Counted from the first letter of the stretch, positions 51,731-60,093 are shown. The stretch is 64,000 nucleotides of DNA from Clostridiales bacterium DTU089 (GCA_001513045.1 LFSB01000012.1:34023-98022); one strand, 5' to 3'. The notes: generated by a model not told the origin, from the sequence alone. Numbers and translations are program-made.

Positions 51731-52705
51731 ATGCCGGCAGAGACTAAAAACCGTGTGCTCTATATCCTGAAGTTCCTGCGTGAACACACTGACGAGAACC
51801 ACCCAACCACGATACACGAGATAAACGACTATCTGGACGAGCTTGGCATTGCTGCCGGGCGAAAGACGGTAGCCGACGACATTGAACAACTTCAGGAGTG
51901 CGGCTATGATGTGGTCTGCAACAAAAGCCGCCAGAACCAGTATTTCATCGGAGAGCGCGATTTGGAGCTTGCGGAGCTGAAAATGCTGGTGGACGCAGTT
52001 CAGGCGGCAAAGTTTATCTCCGCCAAAAAGAGCAAAGCGCTTATTAAAAAGCTTTCGGCAATGGCAAGCCCCTATCAGGCGGGTGAGCTAAACCGCCAGC
52101 TTTACATAGACGGTCGGGTGAAAACGACCAATGAAAGTGTTTATTACATCGTTGATCTGATCTATGCAGCAATCAATGAAAAGCGACAGATCACCTTCAA
52201 GTATTATGAATACACGCCGGAAAAGAAAAAGGTATTCAAGCACCATGGACAAGTCTATGTGTTCTCACCCTACGACCTTGTGTGGAGCAATGACAGCTAC
52301 TATGTCTTTGGCTTTTCCGAGAGCCATGGGAAGGTTGTCAAGTTTCGGGTTGACCGGATGTACAAGCCATCAATGAGCGATGCGTCTGCTGTCAAAAAAC
52401 CCAAGGATTACGATATTGCTGAATTCTGCAAACAGGTTTTCATGATGTACGATGGCGAGCTATGTACCGTGGAACTGCTTTGCGAAAACAGTTTAATGAA
52501 ATCTATTGTTGACCGTTTCGGAGACAAGGTGGAAACGCAGGCTGCTGACTGTGGACATTTTAAGGCGACGGTCAATATCTCCACAAGCCCAACATTCTTT
52601 GCGTGGATATTTACTTACGCCGGAAAAATCAAGATACTGTCGCCGAATACTGTCGCTGCGTCATATCAGGAGCAAATTGACAAAGCTCTTTCTGACGTGA
52701 AATGA
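51731..52705 (+). CDS. WYL-domain transcriptional regulator
   Basis: 324 residues. An N-terminal HTH (TTIHEINDYLDELGIAAGRK then TVADDIEQL) is followed by the WYL domain (INEKRQITFKYYEYTPEKKK, VFSPYDLVWSNDSYYVFGFS, VKFRVDRMYKPS) and a WCX-like C-terminus. Such proteins often control defence genes and bind nucleic-acid ligands. It follows the modification operon after a 234-base gap that holds the HsdR scrap. Regulation of the operon is plausible but not shown. Confidence 0.9.
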   Translation: MPAETKNRVLYILKFLREHTDENHPTTIHEINDYLDELGIAAGRKTVADDIEQLQECGYDVVCNKSRQNQYFIGERDLELAELKMLVDAVQAAKFISAKKSKALIKKLSAMASPYQAGELNRQLYIDGRVKTTNESVYYIVDLIYAAINEKRQITFKYYEYTPEKKKVFKHHGQVYVFSPYDLVWSNDSYYVFGFSESHGKVVKFRVDRMYKPSMSDASAVKKPKDYDIAEFCKQVFMMYDGELCTVELLCENSLMKSIVDRFGDKVETQAADCGHFKATVNISTSPTFFAWIFTYAGKIKILSPNTVAASYQEQIDKALSDVK

Positions 52706-52748
52706 TTGAAATAGCACAAAGCCTGAAGAATGTCGGGCTCTTAGAAAA

Positions 52749-52777
52749 AGGTGGGCGACAAAACGCCCACCTCCTTT
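52749..52777 (+). terminator. Terminator after the WYL gene
   Basis: AGGTGGGCG pairs with CGCCCACCT around 6 bases, followed by CCTTTC. The T tract is short. Confidence 0.6.
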
Positions 52778-52795
52778 CATGTTTGCCGAAACCTA

Positions 52796-52854
52796 TTGAA
52801 ATGGGAGCCGGTTCTGCGTATAATATAGCTATCGTGTTCAGTCTTGATTGAACG
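52796..52854 (+). promoter_or_regulatory. Promoter and TGTTCA-N8-TGAAC operator of the XRE-ImmA pair
   Basis: TTGAAA (52796-52801) and TATAAT (52819-52824) are 17 bases apart. TGTTCAGTCTTGATTGAAC (52835-52853) covers the transcript start. The same operator occurs at 53910-53929, so one regulator probably controls both units. Confidence 0.75.
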
Positions 52855-52872
52855 AATGTTAGAAAGGTGGTC

Positions 52873-53274
52873 ATGATGGAGACGAAAGAAACCTTTGGCT
52901 CTTTTATCAAAGAAAAAAGACTTCTGAGGCAAATCTCCCTGAGGAAGTTTGCGGAACTGCTCGACATTTCACCGGTCTATATGTGCAACATGGAAAAGGA
53001 TCGCAACCCGGCTCCGAAGGATGATATTCTTTCGCGCATGGCAGAACTGCTTTTACTCTCTGAGCAGGAAGCGGAAACGCTGTACGATCTGGCCGCAAAA
53101 TCGAAGAGCACGCCGACCGTTTCAAAGGATTTGCCGGAATATATCATGGACAGGGATATTGTCCGTGTCGCTTTGCGTACCGCAAAGGACGTTGACGCCA
53201 CCGATGAGGAATGGCAGGAGTTCATCGCCAAGCTGGAGGCTCGGCGTCGAAAAATGCAGGAGGACAGCGAATGA
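52873..53274 (+). CDS. XRE-family repressor paired with an ImmA-like protease
   Basis: 133 residues from ATG 52873 (AAAGGTGG upstream; a second ATG follows at once). FGSFIKEKRLLRQISLRKFA and ELLDISPVYMCNMEKDRNPA form the HTH. The C-terminal part is charged. It overlaps the protease gene by 4 bases, as in ImmR/ImmA of ICEBs1, where DNA damage or quorum signals lead to cleavage of the repressor. That mechanism is inferred here. Confidence 0.87.
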   Translation: MMETKETFGSFIKEKRLLRQISLRKFAELLDISPVYMCNMEKDRNPAPKDDILSRMAELLLLSEQEAETLYDLAAKSKSTPTVSKDLPEYIMDRDIVRVALRTAKDVDATDEEWQEFIAKLEARRRKMQEDSE

Positions 53275-53879
53275 GCGATTTGAGATATATGCGCCCGGAA
53301 CTTCTGGAAGGCATCGCGCGCAATACGCTGAAGCAGTATGATCCCATGCTCATCATGGGCAGCGAAATCAGAAGCATTCCGATTGAAGACATTATTGAAT
53401 CACTCGGCCTTTCTCTGGAATATCAGTTTATTCGCAAGAATGGGCGTATCCTGGGCGAGACCGTGTTCGACGATGATTATGTTCCCCTGTATAACGCCGC
53501 AAGCAATGAATATGAGCTTGTATTCATGGAACGCGGTACAATCATCATTGACGCCAGCCTGCTTCGTTGCCGCAGCGACGGACGGCTTCGCTTTACCTGT
53601 GCCCATGAGCTGGCACACTGGCTCATTCATCAGGAGCTATACTGCGGCTCCGGCGATACCGCCGCCATGCTCAAAAGCGTTTCCAAAAGCTCCGATGTGG
53701 ACAAGTCTATTGAACGGCAGGCGGATATGCTGGGCAGCGATCTTCTTCTTCCTTTATGTCTGGTCAAAAAAGCGTTCTACCGTGTTACCGGTGCCGACCG
53801 CATCGAATATCTTGCACAGCAGTTTGAGGTCTCGAAAAAGGCGATGGAAATTCGTCTGCGCGAGCATCGACTGATTTAA
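53271..53879 (+). CDS. ImmA/IrrE-family metallopeptidase
   Basis: 202 residues from ATG 53271, overlapping the XRE stop (an upstream in-frame stretch has no start signal). The zinc motif is FTCAHELAHWLIHQE (HELAH), and QADMLGSDLLLPLCLVKKA corresponds to the third-ligand region. The family cleaves XRE-type repressors to induce mobile elements. The likely substrate is the neighbouring protein. A terminator follows. Confidence 0.9.
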   Translation: MSDLRYMRPELLEGIARNTLKQYDPMLIMGSEIRSIPIEDIIESLGLSLEYQFIRKNGRILGETVFDDDYVPLYNAASNEYELVFMERGTIIIDASLLRCRSDGRLRFTCAHELAHWLIHQELYCGSGDTAAMLKSVSKSSDVDKSIERQADMLGSDLLLPLCLVKKAFYRVTGADRIEYLAQQFEVSKKAMEIRLREHRLI

Positions 53880-53901
53880 AGCCGACCCAGCGGCTTTTTT
53901 T
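53878..53901 (+). terminator. Terminator after the ImmA-like gene
   Basis: AAAGCCG pairs with CGGCTTT around ACCCAG and runs into TTTTTT. Confidence 0.8.
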
Positions 53902-53909
53902 ACCCACAA

Positions 53910-53929
53910 TGTTCAGTATTTATTGAACA
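53910..53929 (+). promoter_or_regulatory. Second TGTTCA-N8-TGAACA operator
   Basis: Perfect 6-bp arms with the same spacing as the site at 52835. It lies 25 bases upstream of the zinc-ribbon gene at 53954, which would then be under the same XRE repressor. Confidence 0.7.
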
Positions 53930-53953
53930 CATGAACCGAGGTGAGATAACAGA

Positions 53954-54160
53954 ATGATTCAGATCAGCAAAATAGAAGATAACGACAATACACGATATGA
54001 TTTTGTGAAGTGCCCAAAGTGCGGGAAAGGCAGGCTGTGCGACAAACCGAAGGGCGCAAAGGTCAGCATTCTTCAGATCGACGGCAAAGGACTGGATCAT
54101 GTCATCATCAAATGCCCGATATGCGGTTCACGTTATCTCATAACGGTAGGCGATCAATAG
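53954..54160 (+). CDS. Small zinc-ribbon protein
   Basis: 68 residues with two CPxC pairs (KCPKCGKGRLC and KCPICGSRYLI), a single four-cysteine zinc ribbon. GAGGTGA lies upstream. It is the only gene between the second operator and the structured leader at 54177. Such proteins are frequent in Firmicutes elements. Function unknown. Confidence 0.75.
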   Translation: MIQISKIEDNDNTRYDFVKCPKCGKGRLCDKPKGAKVSILQIDGKGLDHVIIKCPICGSRYLITVGDQ

Positions 54161-54176
54161 AGCACATCCACACAAT

Positions 54177-54437
54177 CAAATAAAACTATGTCTCGTACAT
54201 AGCACCAGCCGCCGGACACGGCGCGAATGCAGCGTTAAGACCGCTAAAAGGCAGACCATGATGTGGACTGCGGCATTCGGCTAAAGCAAGCCGGAAAAGA
54301 GCCTGTATCCACCGCTTCGCGGTGAGAACGAGGACCTTCGAGTTAGGAGCATGACAGACAGCTTTCAAAGCTGTTTTCGTCATGCTTCTTTTTTGTTGCG
54401 TGAAGCCCCGACCGCCTTGAAAGCGGAAAGGGCTTTT
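54177..54437 (+). ncRNA. Candidate structured RNA with two terminators, upstream of the sigma-like gene
   Basis: No protein fits this stretch. CGAATGC (54221 region) pairs with GCATTCG about 45 bases later and encloses AGCG/CGCT and GCAG/CTGC stems, giving a multibranch shape. CACCGCTTCGCGGTG is a tight hairpin. AGCATGAC...GTCATGCT with an inner AGCTT/AAGCT stem ends in CTTTTTT. A second hairpin AAGCCC/GGGCTT with T-run follows at 54404-54437. It may be an independent small RNA or an attenuating leader. The family is unknown. Confidence 0.45.
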
Positions 54438-54537
54438 TATGTTTTATGACCGCTGGCAGTGCCAGACCGCCAAATACCCGTGATCTCTGATTTTTTGATT
54501 CTATTCCAAATTCAAAAAATCAAAGGAGATCACAAAA

Positions 54538-55041
54538 ATGGCTAACAACTTCAAAAAATCGGACTACGGCAAAAACAGATACAGCGAAAGCATCATCTAT
54601 TCCGGCGCGAACGGTGATTACGGCATTTCTAAAAAGGACTTTCTGGCAAGCGACCCATCTCTCACGGAAGCGGACTATGAGCTTTGGAAGAGCTGGTCAG
54701 ATGCGGACTATCGCTCCGTTGACAGAAAGGACACACAGGAATCCAAGCGCACACTTGACATTGACCAGTTTGCGGATACGGAGCAGTTGTCAACGGAATC
54801 CACAGAGAACGAGGTGCTGGAAGAACTGGAGCCTTCGCCAAATCCTTATACCTATGAAAATGCCATGCGGCTTGTAGATTCGTGTTTAACAGACATTCAG
54901 AAGCGTCGGTACTTGCAATACGTGGTCGAAGGACTATCCACTCGTGAAATTGCTGCGATTGAAGGCAGCAATCACAAATCTGTGTACGAAAGCATTTGTG
55001 CAGCGCTAAAGAAAATTGAAAAGGCGAAAAAAAGATTCTGA
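54538..55041 (+). CDS. Sigma-70-like region 4 protein of the integration module
   Basis: 167 residues. The N-terminal 100 residues are polar. The C-terminus has RLVDSCLTDIQKRRYLQYVV and EGLSTREIAAIEGSNHKSVY, a sigma region-4 type HTH. Such proteins are found near the integrase in Tn916/Tn1549-like elements. A 11-bp inverted repeat (TGATTTTTTGA/TCAAAAAATCA, 54488-54521) lies before the ribosome binding site. It is the equivalent of 63319-63741 in the second module. Confidence 0.82.
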   Translation: MANNFKKSDYGKNRYSESIIYSGANGDYGISKKDFLASDPSLTEADYELWKSWSDADYRSVDRKDTQESKRTLDIDQFADTEQLSTESTENEVLEELEPSPNPYTYENAMRLVDSCLTDIQKRRYLQYVVEGLSTREIAAIEGSNHKSVYESICAALKKIEKAKKRF

Positions 55042-55207
55042 AAACACCCCCACAAAACGTCCTTTTCCGGACGATAGGTGAAGGGCAATGAAAAAGCCGC
55101 ACACGCGACTGAAATTATCTCCCTTCGTAACAACTGAATAAGTCACGCATTTTGTACGATCCTGCCGCTCTGAGCCAGACAAGCCCTGCGCCAAGACCTT
55201 CCGAAAG

Positions 55208-55452
55208 GAAGTGAGCGATAAACAGACGCTTGAAAACAACGGACAGCTCCCGTTGAGGCGATGACGGGCGGCAGAGACAATGAGATTCATGCCCAGTCAC
55301 AGGCCGAGCGCCCACGCGGTATTTGCCGCGATCCGTCGCAGCCAATGAGGGCATCCGGGCGAGAACCGCGCCGGGGGTGAGAGACCCGTAGAGCTGATAG
55401 CTGTCAGCCGCAAAATGTGTCCCTTCTGCGTTGAGGGGTGTCGAGGACAAAT
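55208..55452 (-). ncRNA. Conserved non-coding segment, copy A (reads on the minus strand)
   Basis: Read on the minus strand, this stretch starts TTTGTCCTCGACACCCC and shares blocks such as CGCCCTCATTG-type text, GCGACGGATC, CGGNNNNNNACCGC and CTGTGACTGG with 62810-63090. A 111-codon frame exists here but is broken by stops in the other copy, so coding is unlikely. In both places it lies antisense to and between the sigma-like gene and the toxin gene. It may be a structured RNA, an origin of transfer or a replication site. Confidence 0.55.
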
Positions 55453-55567
55453 ATTAACGCTTTAGAAAAAAGGAATGTCGCAGCAGGAAGATAGGAAGCC
55501 TTTGTGCTTCCCCATATCCCACCTGCCGCGGCGCTCCTACATACCAAAAACAAAGGGAGCTTACACA

Positions 55568-55963
55568 ATGATTAATAAAACAATGGGCGCGTGGATTCTT
55601 GCGCGCAACACCGGTACCACAAAATACAATCTCGCCAAAAACCAGATTTCCGCTTTACAGAGTGAACTTCACAGCGAGGGCTATATTCATGTCGGGACAA
55701 GGACAATGCACTTTTCACCAAAATGCGACTACGGACAAAGAGAACTTGAAAGAATGATTGACGCTGCGACAAGCGGTTCAATCTCGGCAGTCTTTGTTTT
55801 CAGCATCAGGCATATCTCGAAGGATTACAGCACCGCTTTTGAGCTGGTGGATAAGCTTAATCAGCTTGGCGTTATCGTCTACGACAACGAGGGTTATCAG
55901 TATTCTTACGACTGGCATTGTAAGCAGATCGGAAAGCGATTCAAAGGGGGTAAACGAGTATGA
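55568..55963 (+). CDS. Resolvase-like protein lacking the usual catalytic serine
   Basis: 131 residues from ATG 55568 (AAAGGGAG upstream). It resembles the N-terminal domain of serine recombinases ([49 protein letters not shown]), but the expected YxRVS start is ARNTGTT and no DNA-binding domain follows. Probably a catalytically dead accessory protein. It overlaps the toxin gene (ATGA). Confidence 0.68.
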   Translation: MINKTMGAWILARNTGTTKYNLAKNQISALQSELHSEGYIHVGTRTMHFSPKCDYGQRELERMIDAATSGSISAVFVFSIRHISKDYSTAFELVDKLNQLGVIVYDNEGYQYSYDWHCKQIGKRFKGGKRV

Positions 55964-56487
55964 GCAATACCTCCTTTTATCGCGGAGATATGTACTATGC
56001 GGATTTGTCCCCCGTCGTCGGAAGCGAACAAGGCGGTCGCCGACCGGTTATCATCATTCAGAACAATATTGGCAATCAGCATAGTCCTACAACGATCATT
56101 GCTGCAGTAACAAGCAAGCTGCTGGCGAAGGCAAAACTTCCGGTCCATGTCATGCTGCCTCATGAGTATGGACTGGACAAGGATTCGATTGCGCTGCTGG
56201 AGCAGATTCGGACGATAGATAAAACACGCCTTGAAACCTATGTCGGCAGACTTGACGAGGCAACCATGCGGCGAGTAGACAGAGCACTCGGTATCAGCAT
56301 CGGACTTGCATCTGAAATTGATTGGAGCGACGGCATTGAGCTTTGCCTTTGCGGGAAATGCGCAACGGACTTTTTTAATGCGCCGGGCCACTATATCAAG
56401 CGCGTAAACAAGGATCAGACGGTCAAGGACACCTGCACCTACTGCAACAGCAGGCCGGGCTTTGACTATATCGTAGTTCAGAAATAG
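55960..56487 (+). CDS. MazF/PemK-like protein with a zinc-binding C-terminal extension
   Basis: 175 residues. [33 protein letters not shown] and [13 protein letters not shown] are the MazF/PemK endoribonuclease core (1-115). The extra 60 residues carry [11 protein letters not shown] and CTYCNSRPG, four cysteines. No clear antitoxin precedes it. The linked resolvase-like or excisionase-like protein may take that place. Its paralogue in the second module (62313-62657) lacks the extension. Confidence 0.85.
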   Translation: MSNTSFYRGDMYYADLSPVVGSEQGGRRPVIIIQNNIGNQHSPTTIIAAVTSKLLAKAKLPVHVMLPHEYGLDKDSIALLEQIRTIDKTRLETYVGRLDEATMRRVDRALGISIGLASEIDWSDGIELCLCGKCATDFFNAPGHYIKRVNKDQTVKDTCTYCNSRPGFDYIVVQK

Positions 56488-56499
56488 GAGGGATCGCTT

Positions 56500-56727
56500 A
56501 TGGCAAGAGGAAAGCAGCCGGCTTATGAGCCAGACATTATTCCGATGTTGAAAACCGTAGAGCAAATGAGCAAATACAGCGGCATCGGCATCAATAAGCT
56601 CAGAGATATGATTAGTCATCACGAGATTGAGTTCATCCAAAACGGAAATCGCTGTCTGCTTGCGGATCAGGCGATCTGGGATTGGTATGGCAGAAACTGC
56701 ATCCGTCCCGCACAATGTAATGTATAG
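56500..56727 (+). CDS. Excisionase-like HTH protein
   Basis: 75 residues. MLKTVEQMSKYSGIGINKLR and MISHHEIEFIQNGNRCLLAD have the winged-HTH pattern of Xis/MerR-type DNA-binding proteins. It lies 11 bases before the integrase gene. It should direct excision of the island together with the integrase. Confidence 0.8.
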   Translation: MARGKQPAYEPDIIPMLKTVEQMSKYSGIGINKLRDMISHHEIEFIQNGNRCLLADQAIWDWYGRNCIRPAQCNV

Positions 56728-56738
56728 GAGGAATACCC

Positions 56739-58016
56739 ATGTCGGTTACAATCAGACAGGTAAAAAACAAACGAACCGCCGATGGCGGCAGCACTTCCAG
56801 AGCCGGAACCGTTTACGATGTTTTCATCCGCTATAAGACCGCTGACGGCTATAAAACATACGGGAAACGCGGCTTTCTTACAAAGAGCGAAGCACTTGAC
56901 CACGAAGCGGAAATGAGGACGAAGCTCATCAATCCCGGATTTGAGCCGATCAAGGCCGCCGACGCGAAGCAAACGGTCAAGGAGTATCTTGAAAACTGGG
57001 TTGAGGTTCATGGTAAGGCTAATCTCAGACCAAGCACATTCAGCGGCTATAAATGCCACATCAAAAATCACATTGTTCCCTATATCGGAAATGTCCCGTT
57101 GAAAAAAGTGACCCCTGCTATGATCGACAATATGCTGAAGCAACTTAGCGATAAAGGGCTGTCCGTGAGCACTTGTCGATACGCGCAGCGCATCCTTGGC
57201 GTAGCCTTTGAAGCGGCTCGCAAATATCACTATATTGAAAGCAATCCCGCAAGAGACATTCTCACAAAGTTTGGAAAAGATGCAAAAACGCCAGACCCAT
57301 ATACCATTGAACAAATGCAGCACCTTATGGCGCTCGGCGCAGGTAACGAGTGGGAGATGATTTTTGTTCTCAGCGGGTTATATGGTCTGCGAAGGAATGA
57401 GGTTCTTGGTTTGCGATGGAATAATGTTGACCTGCAAAACAGACAGTTTTCTATTGTGGAGCAATTGCCGTTTAAGGTTCCGCCCAAGACAAACATTATA
57501 GAAGAAATGGCTCCGACAAAATCGCAGGGGCGCACCTTACCGATTACGGAAATTACCCTCCCGTATTTTCAAAAACAGCTCTTGCTTCAGCAAAAACAAA
57601 AGGAGCTTGCCGGCCTTTCGGGACAACCCTACTATGACAATCGGCTTGTCGTCGCAAAAGCGGACGGTGCTCCTTTGAGAGCGGAACGGGTTACAAACAA
57701 TTTTGCGCAATTTCTGAGGCATAACGATATGCCACACATCCGTTTTCACGACCTTCGACATTCTGCGGCGACCAACATGCATGAGCTGACCGGAGATTTT
57801 TATACGGTCGGTGAAATTCTCGGCCATACGCTCAAGGGCATTGGGATGTCCCTTGGAATTTCCACAAATATGGCTGATGTGACAGCCAGATATGTTGATG
57901 TTCGCTTGGATAGAAAAAGAACCGTTCTCGAAGCCTATCACAATGCCATGTTCCCTAACGAAGCACTCCGGCTTGCTCAGAAAAGCTTGTCATCACAAGA
58001 AAGAGATACAAGATGA
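56739..58016 (+). CDS. int: Tyrosine recombinase (integrase) of the island
   Basis: 425 residues. The N-terminal arm-binding and SAM-like core domains (1-200) are followed by the catalytic domain with LYGLRRNEVLGL (Arg I), FHDLRHSAATNM (HxxR), ILGHTLKG and the nucleophile in VTARYVDV. It is Tn916/Tn1549 type. It lies about 2.3 kb from the right-hand repeat 60252-60342 and should act at the tRNA-Ser anticodon-loop core. GGAGGAATACCC lies before the ATG. Confidence 0.93.
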   Translation: MSVTIRQVKNKRTADGGSTSRAGTVYDVFIRYKTADGYKTYGKRGFLTKSEALDHEAEMRTKLINPGFEPIKAADAKQTVKEYLENWVEVHGKANLRPSTFSGYKCHIKNHIVPYIGNVPLKKVTPAMIDNMLKQLSDKGLSVSTCRYAQRILGVAFEAARKYHYIESNPARDILTKFGKDAKTPDPYTIEQMQHLMALGAGNEWEMIFVLSGLYGLRRNEVLGLRWNNVDLQNRQFSIVEQLPFKVPPKTNIIEEMAPTKSQGRTLPITEITLPYFQKQLLLQQKQKELAGLSGQPYYDNRLVVAKADGAPLRAERVTNNFAQFLRHNDMPHIRFHDLRHSAATNMHELTGDFYTVGEILGHTLKGIGMSLGISTNMADVTARYVDVRLDRKRTVLEAYHNAMFPNEALRLAQKSLSSQERDTR

Positions 58017-58184
58017 GCGCACAGCCATTTTCCTTCCCTGCCGCAGAGAACTGCGGCGGTACATATTTTAAGCCAGTACATACAGTGCTCTTCTACGTTG
58101 TGTGTGCTACGTTGTGTGTGCTGACTTTTTTCTTTCTGCCCTTCATACTACAGCAAATTATTGGCATGAAAGGTTCAGCACCTG

Positions 58185-58234
58185 TTGACTTGGCTACTGT
58201 ATATGCGTATAATATCAATATTGACATTGATATT
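58185..58234 (+). promoter_or_regulatory. Promoter and inverted-repeat operator of the DUF1413 gene
   Basis: TTGACT (58185-58190) and TATAAT (58208-58213) are 17 bases apart. AATATCAAT and ATTGATATT (58211-58234) form a 9-bp inverted repeat over the transcript start. Confidence 0.7.
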
Positions 58235-58249
58235 TTAATGGAGGTCAAT

Positions 58250-58483
58250 ATGCCGAATGTTAATGATCTGCTTGCCATAGCAATAGAAGAAACTCATCAG
58301 CTTCAAAAAGGTGAAGAATTTCTTGTTCGCGATCTATTTAAGGGGTATGAGTGGAACAGAATTTCTCGAGGTGACAGATTGTTACTCGGAACTCTTTTCT
58401 TGAATCATGTAAATACTGATCATGGCCAAATTTCGCCTATGGAGAAATCCACATCCGGGCAACAGAAGTATCGTATGATATAG
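58250..58483 (+). CDS. DUF1413 family small protein
   Basis: 77 residues from ATG 58250 (TGGAGG five bases upstream). LQKGEEFLVRDLFKGYEWNR and ISRGDRLLLGTLFLNHV match the DUF1413 core. The open frame back to 58013 contains a hydrophobic stretch but crosses the promoter, so I exclude it. Function unknown. It may bind nucleic acid or act as an antitoxin-like partner. Confidence 0.75.
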   Translation: MPNVNDLLAIAIEETHQLQKGEEFLVRDLFKGYEWNRISRGDRLLLGTLFLNHVNTDHGQISPMEKSTSGQQKYRMI

Positions 58484-58530
58484 CCGGAATGTCTATAAGT
58501 AATCAAATATAGTAATGTGAGGGTAAAGCC

Positions 58531-58950
58531 ATGAAAGCTGATTTGTTCAAGCGCCTCTTCCGGGCGATATTTTCGGAAGATGCAGTATCACTTAAAAAAA
58601 TTGCATACTCGATTATTCAATCTGAACGCGAGTTGGGTCATAATTTACTTGCAGATGACCTTGAAAAGATTGCCGCTACAGAACAACCAAAGCGAGATCA
58701 TCCCTTTTCTCCGATGGCGCAGTCTGATATGTCATCACTACCCAAGAGCAAAAGAAACAATATGCAACTTGTAACCTATATTGATCATGATCAGCTTAAA
58801 CACCATATGGTTCTTCCTCACGAAATAGAAGAAAGACTATGTTGTTGGTATCACTCTTGCGATTGCATTCAAAGACAACAGAGCTTTCTGCAAATATATC
58901 TGTCCCATTACAGTGTTTTTGAAACCGATGAGCTACTTCGCACTGTTTAG
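58531..58950 (+). pseudogene. Truncated AAA-ATPase, N-terminal part only
   Basis: The frame starts MKADLFKRLFRAIFSEDAVS and contains HHMVLPHEIEERL, the segment that in a common family of mobile-element AAA ATPases comes just before the P-loop. Here the similarity stops and 36 unrelated residues end the frame. No Walker A is present, so it is probably non-functional. Confidence 0.6.
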
Positions 58951-59110
58951 AATCAAATGCGACAAAAGCAAATGTGTATCATGTGGCAAGTGTAAAAAAG
59001 TATGTCCGATGGATGTTGATGTTACCGACAACTCAAGAAAAAGAAAAAATGGAACAGAGTGCATTCTATGTATGGAATGCGTCAAGAGCTGCCCTAAAGA
59101 TGCTCTATAA
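58913..59110 (+). CDS. 4Fe-4S ferredoxin-like fragment
   Basis: 65 residues with CDKSKCVSCGKCKKVCPMDV and CILCMECVKSCP, two 4Fe-4S motifs. It resembles the C-terminal cluster domain of membrane-bound NapH-like proteins, whose membrane part is missing. It overlaps the end of the truncated AAA gene in another frame. The start (GTG 58913 or ATG 58928) is uncertain. It could be a working small ferredoxin or a remnant. Confidence 0.55.
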   Translation: MFLKPMSYFALFRIKCDKSKCVSCGKCKKVCPMDVDVTDNSRKRKNGTECILCMECVKSCPKDAL

Positions 59111-59134
59111 TAAACCGAAACGGAGGGGAGAAAT

Positions 59135-59341
59135 GTGAAGGATTTATACGAAGACATCATCAATCTGCCCCATCATGTCTCCAAAACCAGACCGCAGATG
59201 TCCATGCTGGATCGTGCAGCCCAGTTTTCTCCCCTCGCAGCTCTCACCGGTTATGACGCTGCCATCAGCGAAACTGGGCGTCTGACCGATGAACGGACGG
59301 ACCTCGGAGAAGAAACATATGTGCTTAACACTGGCACATAA
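59135..59341 (+). pseudogene. Truncated YolD-like protein
   Basis: GTG 59135 after GGAGGGG starts DIINLPHHVSKTRPQMSMLD then RAAQFSPLAALTGYDAAI, typical of YolD-like proteins in Firmicutes elements. The frame breaks after ERTDLGE and ends early, so the C-terminal half is lost. Confidence 0.65.
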
Positions 59342-59432
59342 GCTCATTTTTTCTTATTGGCACAGACTATTCCGCTAATCCACAGAAAATCGTGTAAATC
59401 GGTCGAAAAAGTCCGAAATTATTGAAACTATC

Positions 59433-59461
59433 TTGAAAAAGAGGAATATTTGTGATATAAT
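59433..59461 (+). promoter_or_regulatory. Promoter of the XRE gene at 59494
   Basis: TTGAAA (59433-59438) and TATAAT (59456-59461) are 17 bases apart. Confidence 0.7.
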
Positions 59462-59493
59462 ATAATGTGACATTCTATGCGGAGGTAAAGATC

Positions 59494-59709
59494 ATGAAAG
59501 CAAGCTATAAAAAACTCTGGAAGCTACTTGTTGATAAAGAAATGAGCAAGGGTGATCTTCACAAGAAGAGTGGTTTGTCATCCAGCACCATGACGAAGCT
59601 CAGAAAGGGCGAGGATGTCTCGATGGAGGCTTTGCGTAAAATCTGTATTGCGCTCAACTGCAATATTGAAGATATCGTTGAATTTGTACCTGACAACTCA
59701 GAGTCCTAA
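59494..59709 (+). CDS. XRE-family regulator, paralogue of 37477-37701
   Basis: 71 residues from ATG 59494 (GGAGG upstream). YKKLWKLLVDKEMSKGDLHK and LRKICIALNCNIEDIVEFVP align residue for residue with the protein at 37477. The two copies lie on either side of the cargo. They may control different targets or reflect successive insertions. Confidence 0.85.
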   Translation: MKASYKKLWKLLVDKEMSKGDLHKKSGLSSSTMTKLRKGEDVSMEALRKICIALNCNIEDIVEFVPDNSES

Positions 59710-59782
59710 ATGATGGACGCGTCGTCACACATTATCCGTATAGTAGATTATATTTTTTTGAATGAGTTTGGGGGTGACTGCC

Positions 59783-60076
59783 GTGGCTGAGGAAATCGTT
59801 CAGGTTGGCAAATATACTTTAGAGTCCTTGACAACCGGTATGTACTCGTATCCAAAAATTGTTTATAGAGAATACATTCAGAACAGCGTTGATTCTTTGG
59901 AACACGCCGTTTCTCTTGGTAAGGGTTGGGGTTCTCTCTTTAAGGCCAAATATTCATTGATTGTCAGTTTTGAGGCTATTGAACAAAGCATACCCATATA
60001 TGAACCTATCCGTACCGCGATAGAAGTTGAAGTTGAAACACCTGAAATTGAGCTTGAGGTAAGATCAGATAGCTAA
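59783..60076 (+). pseudogene. Truncated Hsp90-like ATPase N-terminus joined to foreign sequence
   Basis: GTG 59783 starts VQVGKYTLESLTTGMYSYPK, then IVYREYIQNSVDSLEHAV, the N-terminal helix of GHKL/Hsp90-like ATPases seen in defence and mobile loci. After about 50 residues the similarity ends and a short acidic tail follows. The nucleotide-binding loops are missing. It is most likely a deletion product at the right end of the island. Confidence 0.6.
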
Positions 60077-60093
60077 CCGAAAGGATGTTATCG

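Noticed and set aside
55115..55450. 111-codon minus-strand frame in conserved segment copy A
   Set aside because: The matching stretch in copy B (62810-63090) has stop codons in that frame, so conservation is not at protein level.
55906..56715. 269-codon minus-strand frame over the MazF and excisionase genes
   Set aside because: Shadow of three well-supported genes with overlapping starts and ribosome binding sites.
58013..58249. N-terminal extension of the DUF1413 gene with a hydrophobic segment
   Set aside because: It crosses a good promoter and inverted-repeat operator, and the family-like protein starts at ATG 58250 with its own ribosome binding site.
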